A stretch of 64,000 nucleotides of DNA from Pontibacter sp. SGAir0037. Its GTDB lineage: Bacteria > Bacteroidota > Bacteroidia > Cytophagales > Hymenobacteraceae. Below the pieces are notes generated by a model, which saw only the letters and a list, made by a program, of their open reading frames with translations, made no database searches and was not told where the DNA came from. The position numbers and the translations under genes were made by a program. The stretch covers positions 4,898,001 through 4,962,000 of the forward strand of contig NZ_CP028092.1 of NCBI RefSeq assembly GCF_005491705.1, in the 5' to 3' direction. Below are positions 1 through 7,021 of the stretch, piece after piece. Every line of letters starts with the position of its first letter. Position 1 is the stretch's first letter.

Positions 1-797
1 AGATTTTTATTAAGAAGGTAATTATAGAGGTTAATGACCTTTTCCTTCTCACTAATTTCAGAATCTATTGCAACAGTTCTGTATTCAAGGTCACGTAACT
101 CTAACCGTAGAGCGAACAGCATTTGATTCTCATAAATTATTATTTGACTATACTTAGCGGTAAGTTGATCTATAAGGATAATTGCCTTAGAATATTCTTT
201 CCCGATTATGTGATCTACTATATCAGCTATACATTCTACGTCAGCATCTTTCTTCAAACGATTAGCCTGTAGCAATAGATCTTCTTCTTCATCCAATGCA
301 ATGAAATGCTTAACCACTTGCAAGCGTTTCAGAATGCTATTTACATTTGGGTTAGTTGCCTGGTTAGCACGAGAACCTGTAATGAGTTGAAACTGCTCAA
401 TAAATTTATGGGCTAAATCAAAATCATCATAAGTGATAACAATGTTCTCCATATTCAATGCCGAAGCTTTTCGTGTCCAGTTAAATGAGCCTGTTATGAG
501 GGTACGACCATCAATTACACAGAACTTATTGTGCATCAGACTACCTTCAAGAGCAAAGAACTTTCCTCCTGCATTAGTCAAACTATCAAAGTTAAGCCCA
601 TATTCCCCAAAATTTATTTCATCCTTGACTAATGCCAGACTCACTAATACTCCTTGTTTCTGCTTCTGTAACAATGCTTGAAGAAGTTCATAATCCGTAA
701 ACCAAGCTACTGCAACATAGATATGCTTCTTAGCTAATGCAATTTCATCCTTGATTTTGAATTTAATTCCGGAAAAATGCGCTTCTGTTAAAATCAT
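1..797 (-). CDS. Phospholipase D-like (HKD) domain protein, cut at the window start
   Basis: This is an open frame of 265 codons from an ATG at 797 that runs off the left edge, so the C-terminus is missing. One HKD motif is visible, HNKFCVIDG with H89, K91 and D96, followed by GSFNWT at about 103-108; this is the arrangement of single-HKD nuclease-type PLD proteins, which act as dimers. The visible C-terminal half is helical and charged and may be a coiled coil. Single-HKD proteins act as DNA/RNA nucleases or phosphodiesterases, often in defence or restriction settings. The neighbours (DUF262, HEPN, PD-(D/E)xK genes on the same strand) favour a nuclease role, but substrate and partners cannot be read from sequence. 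The gene is AT-rich like the rest of this block. Confidence 0.85.
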   Translation of the reverse strand, partial: MILTEAHFSGIKFKIKDEIALAKKHIYVAVAWFTDYELLQALLQKQKQGVLVSLALVKDEINFGEYGLNFDSLTNAGGKFFALEGSLMHNKFCVIDGRTLITGSFNWTRKASALNMENIVITYDDFDLAHKFIEQFQLITGSRANQATNPNVNSILKRLQVVKHFIALDEEEDLLLQANRLKKDADVECIADIVDHIIGKEYSKAIILIDQLTAKYSQIIIYENQMLFALRLELRDLEYRTVAIDSEISEKEKVINLYNYLLNKN

Positions 798-1130
798 TTA
801 GCTTATTATTTAAAAATCACAAGAATTAACACCTTATTTCTGAGACGGAGACACTGCTGCAAATCATTTCATACTTGGCACCCGATTGGCAACCAATAGC
901 AACATTAGATAACAAAAAACGATAATGGTAATTGGTAGGCCTAGGATGTAGAATAGTAAAGAAAATCTTCCTTGATTTTACTCCAGGTAAAGACGTTCTC
1001 TGTTATGAAACACAAGGTATTTCGAAACTGAGTACATGTCTGCCGAAACTAAGTTTGCAAAGACCCAGGAGCTTGCGGAAATTACTGTCCGCCTCATGTT
1101 TTACACCCATTGTTGGGCCTTCGTGTTTTT
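798..1130. other. Intergenic stretch with an attC-like half site
   Basis: No credible gene lies here. Just downstream (minus strand) of the HEPN gene, 1098-1118 reads on the plus strand as GTTTTACACCCATTGTTGGGC. It ends in a GTTRRRY-type core (1112-1118), as integron attC sites do. No matching second half was found toward the PLD gene, so if this is a recombination site it is partial or decayed. Confidence 0.35.
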
Positions 1131-1751
1131 TTATTTCTTAAAGGTTTCATTCTTTTCACTGTCCTCAACTCCAATCACGATATCTAACATCAAATTTTCT
1201 ACAAGAGAAACAAATTCTGTTAAATGATTCATATTGACGATTATAGAATTTTCACCATGAGCAATTTTGTTCCTAAAGAGTAAAAGCTTATTAAGTCCGT
1301 TGTTGTATTTGTCATCTATTTTAGGAATGCAAAAACGTTCTAGAACTTGATTCAAGACTTTTAGATTTACATTTGATTCAGTCGGGACGGTTGGAGTAAT
1401 AATGATTTTGTCTTGAAATAAGCTGTCTAATGATTGAACTAGCTTTATCTTTTTTTCGAAATTTACTCTCGGATTATTGAAGTCGCATTCCGAGTCCATT
1501 TGGTGTGTCAAAAGCGCATAGGAAATTTCAGCCCGACTAAGCGATAATGTATTTAGGTGGTTAGAATAAATTATAAAACAACTTTTCACAAAACCTTCCC
1601 AAATCGAGTAAATAGCTGGTATTGAATATTTAATATGCAACTCCTTATGATCGGGACTAAAGCTGTACCTAATCGGAATACTTTTTAAAGTAGCGAGTTC
1701 AAATGTTCTCCACTCAATATCAGCTAATATTTCTTGAACAAATGTTTTCAT
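1131..1751 (-). CDS. HEPN-domain protein (MAE_28990/MAE_18760-like)
   Basis: The protein is 206 aa from the ATG at 1751; a TTG 18 bases upstream would add six residues and overlap the upstream gene. Near the C-terminus it has FRNKIAHG, the RNxxxH signature of HEPN ribonucleases (R160, H165 in this numbering), in an all-helical context. It lies 10 bp downstream of the DUF262 gene on the same strand. HEPN proteins of this type often sit next to DUF262 proteins and are predicted RNases in toxin-antitoxin or abortive-infection modules. The motif supports RNase activity, and the pairing suggests the two products act together. Family assignment is from the motif and neighbourhood only. Confidence 0.72.
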   Translation of the reverse strand: MKTFVQEILADIEWRTFELATLKSIPIRYSFSPDHKELHIKYSIPAIYSIWEGFVKSCFIIYSNHLNTLSLSRAEISYALLTHQMDSECDFNNPRVNFEKKIKLVQSLDSLFQDKIIITPTVPTESNVNLKVLNQVLERFCIPKIDDKYNNGLNKLLLFRNKIAHGENSIIVNMNHLTEFVSLVENLMLDIVIGVEDSEKNETFKK

Positions 1752-1761
1752 AGAAAGTCTT

Positions 1762-2814
1762 TCAACCAAAAATTTCGTCTGCTACTTCAATTCGCTTTAA
1801 GATTCTTGATTTACTTGCAGAAGCCGAACCTGAGGCTTTCTTAAAGGATTGTGACTCCTTTAATTGATTTACTTTAGCAATTAACTCATCAGTTCGGAGA
1901 TCTTTATACTTTTGGTAATATTTGGTTATGCCAATAGAAACGCAATCATACAAACTTGTTGAGAACACATTGTTTGAACCCCTAAACACATCCCTTCCTA
2001 CTGGGTGTAGTAAGTTTATCATGTTTTCAAAGGAATTTTTCAAGTGGAAAATTCTCTCGTCATCTGAAACTGCCTTTTTCATATAATTTGTCATGTGCTG
2101 GGAAATGTTTTCAGACAACTCGTCCTGCCCATCTGTAAGTGAACAAAAACGTAAAACTAATTCATCCATGTAAAGCTGTTCTAACTGTCTTTCTGTAGGT
2201 TGAATTAATTGAACAAATTTGTCATTTTTAGCACAGTCTCTCAGGAAAATATTGAACTCTTTTGAAACGCCCCTAAAAATTGCATTTCTTATTTCTTGAT
2301 CTGTTAGTTCTGAGCCACCTGTATTCAATCGATTAAATAATTCGTAGCGCATATCAAATGCACTATTCCACTTAATAATTTCTATTCTACAAGTGGCTCT
2401 TTTGATATTTAATTGAAATTTTAATGGAAGATCTTTACATGCAAGGTGTTCCAATTCTTCAGTCAAATCACCTTTACACATGACCCAATTATTTTTGTCT
2501 TTTGTGTCCTTGAGAACCCCAAAGAATGAGAACACGGTCGAAATTCTTTGAAGACCATCAACAAGCTCCCATCTGCCATCTTCGTCTTCTGCAACAAAAA
2601 TTGGAGGAACTGGAATCCCAATTAAAATAGACTCAATAAACCTTGTTTTTTGATAAGTGTCCCACCTGAATAATCTTTGAAAGTCTGGGTCAATAATGAT
2701 TTCTGCTCGTTCATACATGCTCATTATTTCTCCAAAAGACATATCTAGTCTGTCAGTATTTAAACTATTTCTTGTTTTTTCTAGTCTTTTCTCAAGTTTT
2801 TCTATTTTATTCAT
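1762..2814 (-). CDS. DUF262 (GmrS/ParB-fold) domain protein
   Basis: The protein is 350 aa from the ATG at 2814; an in-frame TTG at 2829 is also possible. After a short charged N-terminus it has the DUF262 core: DPDFQR (about 42-47), then FIESILIGIPVPP and DGLQRISTV (about 86-94), which matches the DGQQR nucleotide-binding signature of the family. The later FNRLNTGG segment is also typical. DUF262 forms the NTPase half of GmrSD-type restriction enzymes that act on modified DNA. Here the HNH-like DUF1524 half is missing and an HEPN gene follows instead, so the effector is probably the HEPN RNase. Base composition is AT-rich, unlike the core genes right of the tRNA. Confidence 0.85.
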   Translation of the reverse strand: MNKIEKLEKRLEKTRNSLNTDRLDMSFGEIMSMYERAEIIIDPDFQRLFRWDTYQKTRFIESILIGIPVPPIFVAEDEDGRWELVDGLQRISTVFSFFGVLKDTKDKNNWVMCKGDLTEELEHLACKDLPLKFQLNIKRATCRIEIIKWNSAFDMRYELFNRLNTGGSELTDQEIRNAIFRGVSKEFNIFLRDCAKNDKFVQLIQPTERQLEQLYMDELVLRFCSLTDGQDELSENISQHMTNYMKKAVSDDERIFHLKNSFENMINLLHPVGRDVFRGSNNVFSTSLYDCVSIGITKYYQKYKDLRTDELIAKVNQLKESQSFKKASGSASASKSRILKRIEVADEIFG

Positions 2815-2840
2815 AATATTAGATATCAAATTTGCATGTG

Positions 2841-2970
2841 GCCCAACGAACTTAGCTATGTGTAGGGCGAAGGGTTAGCCAGTTAACTTTCCGCTTAGTG
2901 ATTTGTTTATTCGTTGTAACTACGTTCATATTAGCATTTTATCTCGCATTACGTATAGCCATTAATGGCG
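2841..2970 (-). repeat. attC-like imperfect inverted repeat between gene blocks
   Basis: This spacer separates the PD-(D/E)xK gene from DUF262. One end is GCCCAACGAACTTAGCTATG (2841-2860) and the other is CGCATTACGTATAGCCATTA (2945-2964). The inner segments AGCTATGTGTAG and the reverse complement of TACGTATAGCC can pair, giving an imperfect inverted repeat about 130 bp long with a GCCCAAC/GTTGGGC core at one side. This is the general layout of integron attC sites. The second core is degenerate (GCCATTA), so this is a resemblance, not a proof. Confidence 0.4.
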
Positions 2971-2978
2971 ACTGGCTT

Positions 2979-3515
2979 TTATTCAATCGTTCTGTTTATT
3001 GTCAGACGCATTATTTTCCTTTGTAGTAACTGAACCAAATCATCAGTAGTTTGAAAGGCTAAAATGTCTTCTCTTTTTATAATTAATATTCTAATATTAT
3101 CTCTCGTCAAAGCATTAATTATTTCACTATGTGCATTACTAACTCCATCAGCTGCACCTGTAATACCACTCAATGAAATTAAGATTCCAGTTGTTGCAAA
3201 TCTATCTTGTAACTTTCTTATAAACCAACCTACTTGAGCACTACTTACAGGAGATGCTGTATTCTTACATTCTGTTATTATAGCATAGTCCAAAAAATAT
3301 AAATCTGAATTTCTAGTATCATTATTAAAAATAACATCTAATTCGTGAGCTCTAACGCCATCAAGAACATTTGAGTCATAATGAGTTACTTTTGGCACTT
3401 TACAAAAAATGTAGCGAACTAATTCTTCAAGTTTAGCTCCTTTTACAGCGGTGTTTGGAGCGGTGTCTGACTCTCTTAATAATCGAGATATTTTTGGTTG
3501 AGAATATCTTGCCAT
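2979..3515 (-). CDS. PD-(D/E)xK nuclease-like protein
   Basis: The protein is 178 aa. It has the ordered signature of PD-(D/E)xK nucleases of the Mrr/resolvase kind: an early helix acid (E30/E31), D60 in HELDVIF, ECK at 82-84 in AIITECKN, and Q94 in the following helix. The start codon shares one base with the stop of the upstream TIR-like gene (TAATG), so the two are translationally coupled. Such small nucleases cleave DNA in restriction, repair or transposition. No specificity domain is visible, so targeting, if any, would come from the partner. It could also be a repair or resolvase-type enzyme, but the neighbourhood favours defence. Confidence 0.72.
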   Translation of the reverse strand: MARYSQPKISRLLRESDTAPNTAVKGAKLEELVRYIFCKVPKVTHYDSNVLDGVRAHELDVIFNNDTRNSDLYFLDYAIITECKNTASPVSSAQVGWFIRKLQDRFATTGILISLSGITGAADGVSNAHSEIINALTRDNIRILIIKREDILAFQTTDDLVQLLQRKIMRLTINRTIE

Positions 3516-4450
3516 TATTCAAGTCCGTGTGCTATTTTATTTCTTTGATTTAAAAGTAAGGCCTCAAATGAATTTTTTATTAATTCATTTACAAAGTCCT
3601 CTAAATCATAGCTTATTATTAAGGGGGCTAGTGAAGATTTTATTTTGGGTCTATTGTTATCTCTATCAATGTAGAGTAGAAGTCCAACTTTCGCATCTGA
3701 AATATTTATGTATCTTTTAATTTGATTTTCCGCATTTTCTAATCTACTTCTATCTAATCTGCCATATTTCAATTCTACTATTATTGGATTTCCTAGAACC
3801 TTCCCTAGGTTATCACTCCACAAAGCAAAGTCAATACCTTTGTCTTTATTTGTATTATTTTCGACATAATTAAGATTAATTATATCGAAAATTTTAGCCG
3901 TAATTTGTTCCATCCTAAACGCATTCCGAGCTGCATTTTGGTTATTGTTAATATCAAAGTTTCTTAAATCATTTATCTCTGGAAGAATTTGTTTTAACTG
4001 ACTTTTAATTTTATTTGAATATTCGGTTACTTTATCAAATCTGTCATTCTTTCTATGATATGATTGTTTCGGTTTCTTCTTTACATCTGAAAGTAACTTA
4101 ACAATAGAGTTACTGGTAAATTCCGAGTCGTTCAAGTCTGTTCTTATGAACAACTTGTTTTCTAAGTAAAATGGAATTTTTAAATTCTTATCTAATAAAA
4201 TGAAATGTTGTTTCCCTAAACCTTCACAGACACCCATTTCATAAATAACATTTGGATTGGTATCTGTAACAATAAAAATGGCAAAATCTGATTCTTTTAT
4301 TTTCTTCTTTAAAATTTGTTGAATAGAATCTCCAATTGAAAAATCGTATAGGTCAAAAGACTCAATACCATTCTCAGCAAGAATATTCTTAACTGAAGTT
4401 GTGTCAACATTGTGTGACGCGGATATGAAACATTTTAAATTTCTGTTCAT
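3515..4450 (-). CDS. TIR-like domain fused to a PD-(D/E)xK nuclease domain
   Basis: The protein is 311 aa and AT-rich. Residues 5-125 resemble the TIR/nucleoside deoxyribosyltransferase-like fold: a CFISAS first strand, SDFAIFIVTD, then NPNVIYEMG with a candidate catalytic glutamate E71. Residues 170-290 carry a nuclease signature: E181, D207 in GIDFALW, E226-L-K228 in VELKYG, and Q243. The last residues are RNKIAHGLE, the same heptad that forms the HEPN motif of the gene at 1131. TIR-like domains in defence proteins bind or consume nucleotides. Here the fusion suggests sensing at the N-terminus coupled to DNA cleavage, with the downstream nuclease as partner. This is inference; the pair is not one I can name. 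Confidence 0.65.
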   Translation of the reverse strand: MNRNLKCFISASHNVDTTSVKNILAENGIESFDLYDFSIGDSIQQILKKKIKESDFAIFIVTDTNPNVIYEMGVCEGLGKQHFILLDKNLKIPFYLENKLFIRTDLNDSEFTSNSIVKLLSDVKKKPKQSYHRKNDRFDKVTEYSNKIKSQLKQILPEINDLRNFDINNNQNAARNAFRMEQITAKIFDIINLNYVENNTNKDKGIDFALWSDNLGKVLGNPIIVELKYGRLDRSRLENAENQIKRYINISDAKVGLLLYIDRDNNRPKIKSSLAPLIISYDLEDFVNELIKNSFEALLLNQRNKIAHGLE

Positions 4451-4494
4451 TTATTTATATCAGCTTGCTGCCAACTATTGGATGTAAGGAGTTA

Positions 4495-4531
4495 TTCTGT
4501 TTATCCTCTCATAGAGGGAGGATAAACAGAA
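4495..4531. repeat. Perfect 14-bp inverted repeat in the divergent promoter region
   Basis: The arms 4495-4508 (TTCTGTTTATCCTC) and 4518-4531 are exact reverse complements around a 9-base loop. The repeat lies between the divergently transcribed TIR-like gene (minus) and the Xre antitoxin gene (plus). Beside it, 4469-4475 reads TGCCAAC, a possible attC-type core. It could be an operator, the hairpin of a recombination site, or a terminator; no T-run adjoins it. Confidence 0.6.
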
Positions 4532-4687
4532 CTGTATTAACGAATATACTATATACATTCATTAATATTTACTACAAGACTTTTGTTTCTTAATTCATTA
4601 GCAAAATAGCGTTTGATATTTCTATTATAAAATAAACGATTTTAAACTATATTGCGTTCATATGACTGTATTTAAACATTCAAATTG

Positions 4688-5128
4688 ATGCTTATGTCAC
4701 TTGATTCGATAGTAGAAGTAATGGGCGGCCCCAAAAACATTGGGCGCGACATTCATAATACACATGATTTTATACTGGCCTCACGGGAAGGTATTTCCGT
4801 GGCTGTTATCAAGGTTCTCCAGAGCAGAATAGGTTTGACGAACAAAATGATGAGCAGTATTCTGGAGATCTCTGAGAGCACTCTACAGCGTCTTATTAAG
4901 CAAAAAAGCCGGCTAGGAAAGTCTGAGTCTGAGGCCGCCTACGAGATATCTAAAATCATTGCGAAAGGCATTGAAGTGTTTGGAGACGAACAGGACTTCA
5001 CAGAGTGGCTTAACACTAAGAATATCGCCTTGGGAGATGAAAGGCCAATCGACTGGTTGGACTCATCTATCGGCAGGGAGCAGTTGGTGGATTTATTGGT
5101 GGGTATTCAATACGGTCATTACTCCTAA
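4688..5128 (+). CDS. Xre/MbcA/ParS-type antitoxin (DUF2384)
   Basis: The protein is 146 aa from the ATG at 4688; TTG 4685 and ATG 4694 are alternatives. An N-terminal helix-turn-helix-like segment (LTNKMMSSILEISESTLQRL) is followed by the DUF2384 toxin-binding region with FGDEQDFTEWL and ALGDERPIDWL. The stop is 2 bp before the RES-domain gene, the standard order for Xre-RES pairs. Antitoxins of this family neutralise the RES toxin by binding its active site and repress their own promoter; the inverted repeat at 4495-4531 is a possible operator, though it is about 160 bp upstream. Base composition is closer to the core than to the AT-rich block on its left. Confidence 0.88.
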   Translation: MLMSLDSIVEVMGGPKNIGRDIHNTHDFILASREGISVAVIKVLQSRIGLTNKMMSSILEISESTLQRLIKQKSRLGKSESEAAYEISKIIAKGIEVFGDEQDFTEWLNTKNIALGDERPIDWLDSSIGREQLVDLLVGIQYGHYS

Positions 5129-5130
5129 GC

Positions 5131-5580
5131 ATGATTGTATATCGTTTAGCCAATCGGGACTTTATCGTGGACTTGGCTGGGACTGGAGGATTGTTCGGTT
5201 CGGGCAGGTGGCATGACAAAGGGATGCGAATATTATATACATCAGAAAGCTTCTCCTTGGCCAAACTAGAAGTGCTGGCCAATACAAAGTCCATTCCTAG
5301 GAATTATGCCCTAATCAAAATTGAGATTCCGGACGACCTGGAGCACAAGAGACTCACAGTAGAAGATCTTCCGGCTAACTGGAATATCTTTCCCCATCCG
5401 AAAGAGTTGAAGGTTTTTACAGAGGAGTGGATTAGGGAGAATAAGTATCTGGTCATGCAAGTGCCGTCTGTACATTCCCCTTATGAGAGTAATTACCTGA
5501 TCAACCCGATGCACCCGGATGCGGGGCGAATAAAGATAATAGAAAACAGGCCGCACGACTTTGATGCCCGCCTTAAGTAA
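5131..5580 (+). CDS. RES-domain toxin (NAD-degrading type)
   Basis: The protein is 149 aa. It shows the residues that name the RES family in order: R26 in GSGRWHDKG, Y36, E47 in SLAKLEV, and S113 in QVPSVHSP, followed by NYLINPMHPD. RES toxins deplete NAD+ (hydrolysis or phosphorolysis in characterised members) and cause growth arrest. All key residues are present and the length is normal, so the toxin looks functional. It follows its antitoxin by 2 bp and is surely co-transcribed. Such pairs occur in chromosomes and mobile elements; here the pair sits between a nuclease cluster and a RadC gene. Confidence 0.92.
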   Translation: MIVYRLANRDFIVDLAGTGGLFGSGRWHDKGMRILYTSESFSLAKLEVLANTKSIPRNYALIKIEIPDDLEHKRLTVEDLPANWNIFPHPKELKVFTEEWIRENKYLVMQVPSVHSPYESNYLINPMHPDAGRIKIIENRPHDFDARLK

Positions 5581-5712
5581 GGGAGTGGCAAAGGGAAAGA
5601 TACCTTAGCAAGGTCGTGTTCTTCCTAAGATTGGCGACACCTACTTTACATAATCTTACTTATTGGCTAGGACGAAAAAAAATGTTTATCTTATTCATTA
5701 ATGGTAATGAAT

Positions 5713-5735
5713 AAAAAAGGGCTACAAGAGCCCTT
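5713..5735 (-). terminator. Intrinsic terminator of radC
   Basis: On the minus strand AAGGGCT (5735-5729) pairs with AGCCCTT (5723-5717), followed by a T-run (A5713-5718 on plus). The hairpin overlaps the radC stop codon. Confidence 0.65.
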
Positions 5736-6192
5736 CATCTGCCATAGAGTAGTATGTCTCACTGGTGAGGATAATGTGATCCAGGACGACGATGTCGAGC
5801 AATTCTCCACCCTGCTTCATTTTCTTTGTCAGCTGTAGGTCTGCCGCACTTGGTTTGGTATTACCGGAGGGGTGGTTGTGGCAAAGGATGATGGAGGAGG
5901 CGCAGGCTTTGAGTGCCGCCGCGAAGATAAGCTTAGGATCAGCTATGGTGCCTGCGATACCTCCGGTGGAAAGTTCATAAATGCCCAGCACCCGATTGGC
6001 CCTGTTGAGTAGCATCACCTTGAACTGTTCTACAAATTCGATTTTGCCGGTGTCCCAGTTTTGACGGAGAACCTCTGCGCTGTCGGTGGAACTGGTCACC
6101 TGTGGGCGCTCGGACGGTTTTACTTTGGAGCGGTAGGTCAGTTTGATTTCTGCTACTTTGTTCATTCCGGTTTTTTTAGTTGGCTTTTCCAT
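5722..6192 (-). CDS. radC: RadC-like JAB/MPN domain protein
   Basis: The protein is 156 aa, shorter than chromosomal RadC (about 225 aa) because the N-terminal helix-hairpin-helix part is absent. The JAMM metal site is complete: E55, H105-N-H107-P-S-G, S115 and D118. Short RadC proteins of this type are frequent cargo of Bacteroidota conjugative elements and genomic islands. The biochemical role is unsettled; the JAMM fold suggests a metal-dependent hydrolase or nuclease. Its place on the island side of the tRNA-Arg gene, with a long G+C-richer leader upstream (6193-6400), fits a mobile-element origin. Confidence 0.88.
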   Translation of the reverse strand: MEKPTKKTGMNKVAEIKLTYRSKVKPSERPQVTSSTDSAEVLRQNWDTGKIEFVEQFKVMLLNRANRVLGIYELSTGGIAGTIADPKLIFAAALKACASSIILCHNHPSGNTKPSAADLQLTKKMKQGGELLDIVVLDHIILTSETYYSMADEGLL

Positions 6193-6835
6193 AATCTTGT
6201 TCTTTTAAGGTTTTAGGAATTGATTATGGTGCCTGCCCTGCCTGGCGAACGGACTAAGGGCAGGGTGGAGCCGAAGAAAATGCGGAGGGCTCCCTTTAGG
6301 GATACCCATTTTGTTCGGACTACCTTGTCCCGTGTCCGGGCGGCAGGCTAAATTGCGCCGGAATGAATGACCTCGGACTTTTATATTGGAGTGTCTTGAG
6401 GGGTGGTGTTTTTAGCTTCTTTTTAAACTATTTTGCTTCAGTCTAAAGATGGAGGAGGATACAGTCATCTTAAAACGAGTGAGTAAGAATAGAGTAGGAG
6501 CAAGGTTATTTGATGGCCTTAACTATTTTATCATTGATTTTTTAACTATAAAGACATTAAGAAAGTCTGTCCAGTTGCTAAAGCAAGAAACTTGACGTGT
6601 AGAGGCTTGTGAAAAAATGGGCTGGAAGGGTAAAAAAGCTCTCAGAGTATACACTTAGGAGGCTGTAGCGGGGAGCTCAAAGCTTTACTGAAAATTAATT
6701 GAAATAATAATAAGTCTAGCAATGTGGTTCGGAAGAAGGAAAGATGAAAAAAAGTTAAGTAGCTATGGAGAGAATTATTTGCAAGTAAGAAGTCGGCTGA
6801 ATAGCAAAAAGTTTGTGTGCAAATTGTGTGTACAT
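6193..6835. other. Non-coding stretch upstream of radC
   Basis: About 640 bp without a credible gene. 6225-6400 is G+C-richer and contains the inverted pair TGCCTGCCCTGCC / GGGCAGG. This resembles leaders before mobile-element genes in Bacteroidota, but I cannot assign a function. A frame running through 6642-6977 on the minus strand only translates the tRNA. Confidence 0.4.
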
Positions 6836-6872
6836 AAAAAAAGCCACTTAACGATTTTACTCGTAAGTGGCT
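6836..6872 (-). terminator. Terminator of tRNA-Arg
   Basis: Minus strand AGCCACTTA (6872-6864) pairs with TAAGTGGCT (6850-6842), followed by a seven-base T-run, 11 bases beyond the tRNA 3' end. Confidence 0.85.
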
Positions 6873-6882
6873 GATTTTCAAG

Positions 6883-6956
6883 TGGTCACGTAGGGAGTCG
6901 AACCCCAAACCTTCTGATTCGTAGTCAGATGCTCTATCCAATTGAGCTACGAGACC
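6883..6956 (-). tRNA. tRNA-Arg (anticodon ACG)
   Basis: The cloverleaf is complete: acceptor GGTCTCG/CGTGACC, D arm GCTC..GAGC, anticodon stem TCTGA/TCAGA with loop CTACGAA (anticodon ACG), and T arm with TTCGACT. CCA is not encoded. Acceptor position 5-68 is a T-T mismatch; an A at position 68 would restore pairing. The 3' end faces the accessory region, the side where tRNA-targeting integrases insert. Confidence 0.97.
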
Positions 6957-7021
6957 ATTCCTTAATTGTGAGTGCAAAGTAAAGGCTTTTTTTTGTTCTA
7001 CGCAAGAGGCTGCATAAATTT

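Noticed and set aside
433-681. Plus-strand frame of 82 codons
   Set aside because: It lies antisense to the PLD-like gene, whose frame is longer and contains the HKD motif.
932-1227. Plus-strand frames in and beyond the first intergenic gap
   Set aside because: No family-like pattern, and they run into the HEPN gene on the other strand.
6642-6977. Minus-strand frame of 111 codons with VAQLDRASDYESEG
   Set aside because: That peptide is a translation of the tRNA-Arg gene itself, a well-known false prediction.
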